In this document: positions 62,078 to 64,000 of the stretch, one piece after another
Position numbering within the stretch: position 1 is the first letter of the stretch
How the letters are laid out: each line of letters opens with the position of its first letter
Origin: Anaeromyxobacter terrae
GTDB taxonomy: Bacteria > Myxococcota > Myxococcia > Myxococcales > Anaeromyxobacteraceae
Length of the DNA stretch: 64,000 nt
Reading direction: 5' to 3'
Assembly: GCF_022690685.1 (NCBI RefSeq)
Contig: NZ_JALCYY010000015.1
Location: 39,163 to 103,162, forward strand
Made by a program: the position numbers and the translations under genes
Notes under the pieces: model-generated
What the model was told of the DNA's origin: nothing
Seen by the model: only the letters and a program-made list of their open reading frames with translations
The model's database searches: none

Positions 62078-63894
62078 ATGCGCCCGCTCCGGAGGCTCGC
62101 CCCGCTCGCGCTCGCCCTGGCCGCCTGCAGCCACCGCGGCGCGGGCCACGCCGCGCCGGAGCCGGCGATCGACCCCGCCCGCGCGCTCGCGGAGGTGGCC
62201 TGGCTCGCCGATCCCGCGCGCGAGGGGCGCGGCGTGGGAACGGCGGGCGGCGACGAGGCGGCCCGCTGGATCGCCGAGCGGTTCCGCGAGGCGGGCCTCG
62301 CGCCCGCGCTGGGCGGCGGCTACCTCCAGGAGTTCCAGGCGCCCTTCCGCGCCACGCTCGAGGCCCGGAACGCGCTCGCGATCGGCGAGGCGCCGCTCGC
62401 GCTCGGCGAGGACTTCCTCCCCTTCGGCTTCAGCGACGACGGCGCGGTCGAGGCGGAGGTCGTCTTCGCGGGACATGGCATCACCGCGCTCGACCTCGGG
62501 TACGACGACTACGCCGGCCTCGACGTGAAGGGGAAGATCGTCCTCGTCGCGCAGGACTTCCCGCGCGAGTCCGACCCGGCCTCGCCGTTCCGCGACCCGC
62601 GCCAGTACCGCTTCTCCGAGTGGCGCTACAAGGCGATGAACGCGCGCGACCACGGCGCGGTGGGGCTCCTCGGCGTGCGCGACGTGTGGGCCCACGAGGC
62701 TCCGGACGACCTCCCGCCCTGGCGCGGGCAGGTGGCCTCGCGGGCCGGCGTCGTCGCCGCACGGGTCACGGCGGCGGCCCTCGCCCGCGCGGGCATCGAC
62801 GTGCCCGCGCTGGCCGCGCCGGGCGGTGCGGACGGGAGGCCCCACTCCCGGCCGCTCGGGATCCACGCGCGCCTCTCGGTGGAGGTGCTCCACGAGCGCG
62901 CCGCGACCGCCAACGTCGTCGCGATCCTCCCCGGCCGCGATCCCGCGGTGGCGGACGAGTGCGTCGTGGTGGGCGCGCACCACGATCACCTCGGCCTCGG
63001 CGGCGACGCCTCGCTCGCCCCCGACCGGCTCGGCACGATCCACCCCGGCGCGGACGACAACGCGAGCGGGGTCGCAGCGCTCCTCGCCGTCGCCCGCGCG
63101 TTCGCCGCCGAGGGCCCGCCGAGGCGCACGGTCCTCTTCGCCGCGTTCGCCGCGGAGGAGCTCGGCATCCTCGGCTCCTCCGAGCTCGTGAGGCACCGCC
63201 GGCGCGGTGCCCCGTCGAGAAGATGCAGCTCATGGTGAACCTCGACATGGTCGGCCGCCCGCGCGGAGGGAAGGTCTACGTCGACGGCGCGGGCACGGCG
63301 AAGGGGCTGCGGGAGCTCGTGGAGGCGCTCGGCGGGCGCGCGCCGCGCCTGCCGCTCCGGATCGCGTTCGGCGGCGGCGACGGGTACGGCCCCTCGGATC
63401 ACACGAGCTTCTTCGCGCGGGGCGTCCCGGTCCTGTTCCTCTTCACCGGGCCGCACGCCGACTACCACCGCCCGTCCGACACCGCGGACAAGATCGACGC
63501 TGGCGGGCTCGCCGCGGTGGCGCGGCTCGCCTATCGCGCCGCGCGCGAGGCCGCCGAGCGCGACGGGCGGCTGGAGGTCGTCCGCGCGGCGGCGCCGCCC
63601 CCGCGCGAGCGCGGGGAGCGGAGCTACGGCACCTACCTCGGCGCGATCCCGGACTTCGCCGAGCGGGCCGAGCCGGGCGTGGCGCTCACCGGCGTGCGCC
63701 CGGGCAGCCCCGCCGAGCGGGCCGGCCTCGGCGAGGGCGATGTCCTCCTGCGGCTGGGCACGACGAAGGTGCTGAGCCTGCAGGACCTCGCGTTCGCCCT
63801 CCGTTCGCACCGCCCGGGCGACGAGGTCGAGCTCGAGTGGGCGCACGGGGCGGAGCGCCGGACCGCGAAGGTGAAGCTGGAGGAGCGCAGATGA
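62078..63894 (+). CDS. M28-family aminopeptidase with PDZ domain, interrupted by a frameshift
   Basis: Start at the ATG 62078 with lipobox LALAACS. The first frame runs to a stop at 63236-63238. The homologous sequence continues in another frame to 63894. Restoring one base near 63196-63200 gives a 605-residue protein. Zinc ligands are in order: HHDHLG, HPGADDNASG, FAAFAAEELG, then (after the shift) NLDMVGR and SDHTSFF. A PA-like insert (about 120-230) and a C-terminal PDZ domain (VRPGSPAERAGLGEGDVLLRL) complete it. It would be a periplasmic lipoprotein peptidase. Confidence 0.85.
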
Positions 63895-64000
63895 CCCGAA
63901 CCCGAATCCCCTCGATCGCCGCCGCCCTCCTCGCCGCCGCCTGCGCGGCGCCCAGGGCCCCGCCCGCCCCGGCCGCCCCGGCCGCTCCCGCCGCGCCGCC
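63891..64000 (+). CDS. Lipoprotein, 3' end outside window
   Basis: ATG at 63891 overlaps the peptidase stop (ATGA). The 36 visible codons encode a signal peptide with lipobox LLAAACAA followed by a Pro/Ala-rich linker. Nothing of the main domain is visible. Coupling suggests a functional link to the M28 peptidase. Confidence 0.65.
   Translation, partial: MTRTRIPSIAAALLAAACAAPRAPPAPAAPAAPAAP

Overview
The DNA is very G+C rich (roughly 70 %), gene-dense, and rich in GTG/TTG starts and purine ribosome sites. Gene content (a second EF-G, a DUF2277 protein, a TIGR04563-like protein, DUF5916 and TIGR03118 proteins, many lipoproteins and a hybrid histidine kinase) points to a chromosome of a Myxococcota bacterium, most like Anaeromyxobacter. 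That assignment is inference from family distribution and composition. No rRNA, tRNA, CRISPR array, complete insertion sequence or prophage was seen.

Layout. 0-5.2 kb: 3' part of an EF-G paralogue, a P-loop ATPase apparently fused to a SLOG-like domain, an exported metallo-beta-lactamase-fold hydrolase, and infA. 5.2-23.2 kb: small stress and housekeeping genes (MOSC/ferredoxin reductase, DnaJ-type zinc finger, SnoaL-like, DUF488, YbaK, PAP2, receiver protein, alcohol dehydrogenase, ferritin-like). This part includes two divergent regulator/enzyme pairs with clear operator repeats: TetR with a flavodoxin-SCP2 protein, and AraC with a methyltransferase. 23.2-27.5 kb: a small membrane protein, a TIGR04563-like protein and a pgaBCD exopolysaccharide operon without pgaA. 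28-35.5 kb: an M48 protease carrying a pilin-like segment, a hairpin-rich TA-flanked element, a ChaN-like protein, SRAP/YedK, a large DUF5916 protein and a glycosyltransferase. 35.4-43 kb: an RND/MMPL exporter, a three-gene envelope operon coupled by GTGA overlaps, lipoproteins, DUF2277 and an AlkZ-like protein. 43-48 kb: an L,D-transpeptidase beside an operon for envelope thiol redox (VKOR-thioredoxin, OmpA-like, TlpA). 48-64 kb: exported beta-propeller proteins, a 742-residue EF-hand-like membrane protein, a hybrid kinase, an OmpA lipoprotein, a wax-ester-synthase-like acyltransferase, PsiE, a methyltransferase, an M28 peptidase with a frameshift, and the start of another lipoprotein.

Two genes (about 21.98 kb and 63.2 kb) each read cleanly if one base is restored in a G/C-rich run, so sequencing error must be excluded before calling them pseudogenes. 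The strongest less-ordinary signals are the ATPase-SLOG fusion, the M48-pilin fusion, the TA-flanked hairpin element, the twin 18-bp TetR operators, the triple 16-bp AraC repeats, and a perfect 11-bp stem that hides the ribosome site of the 1023-residue lipoprotein.
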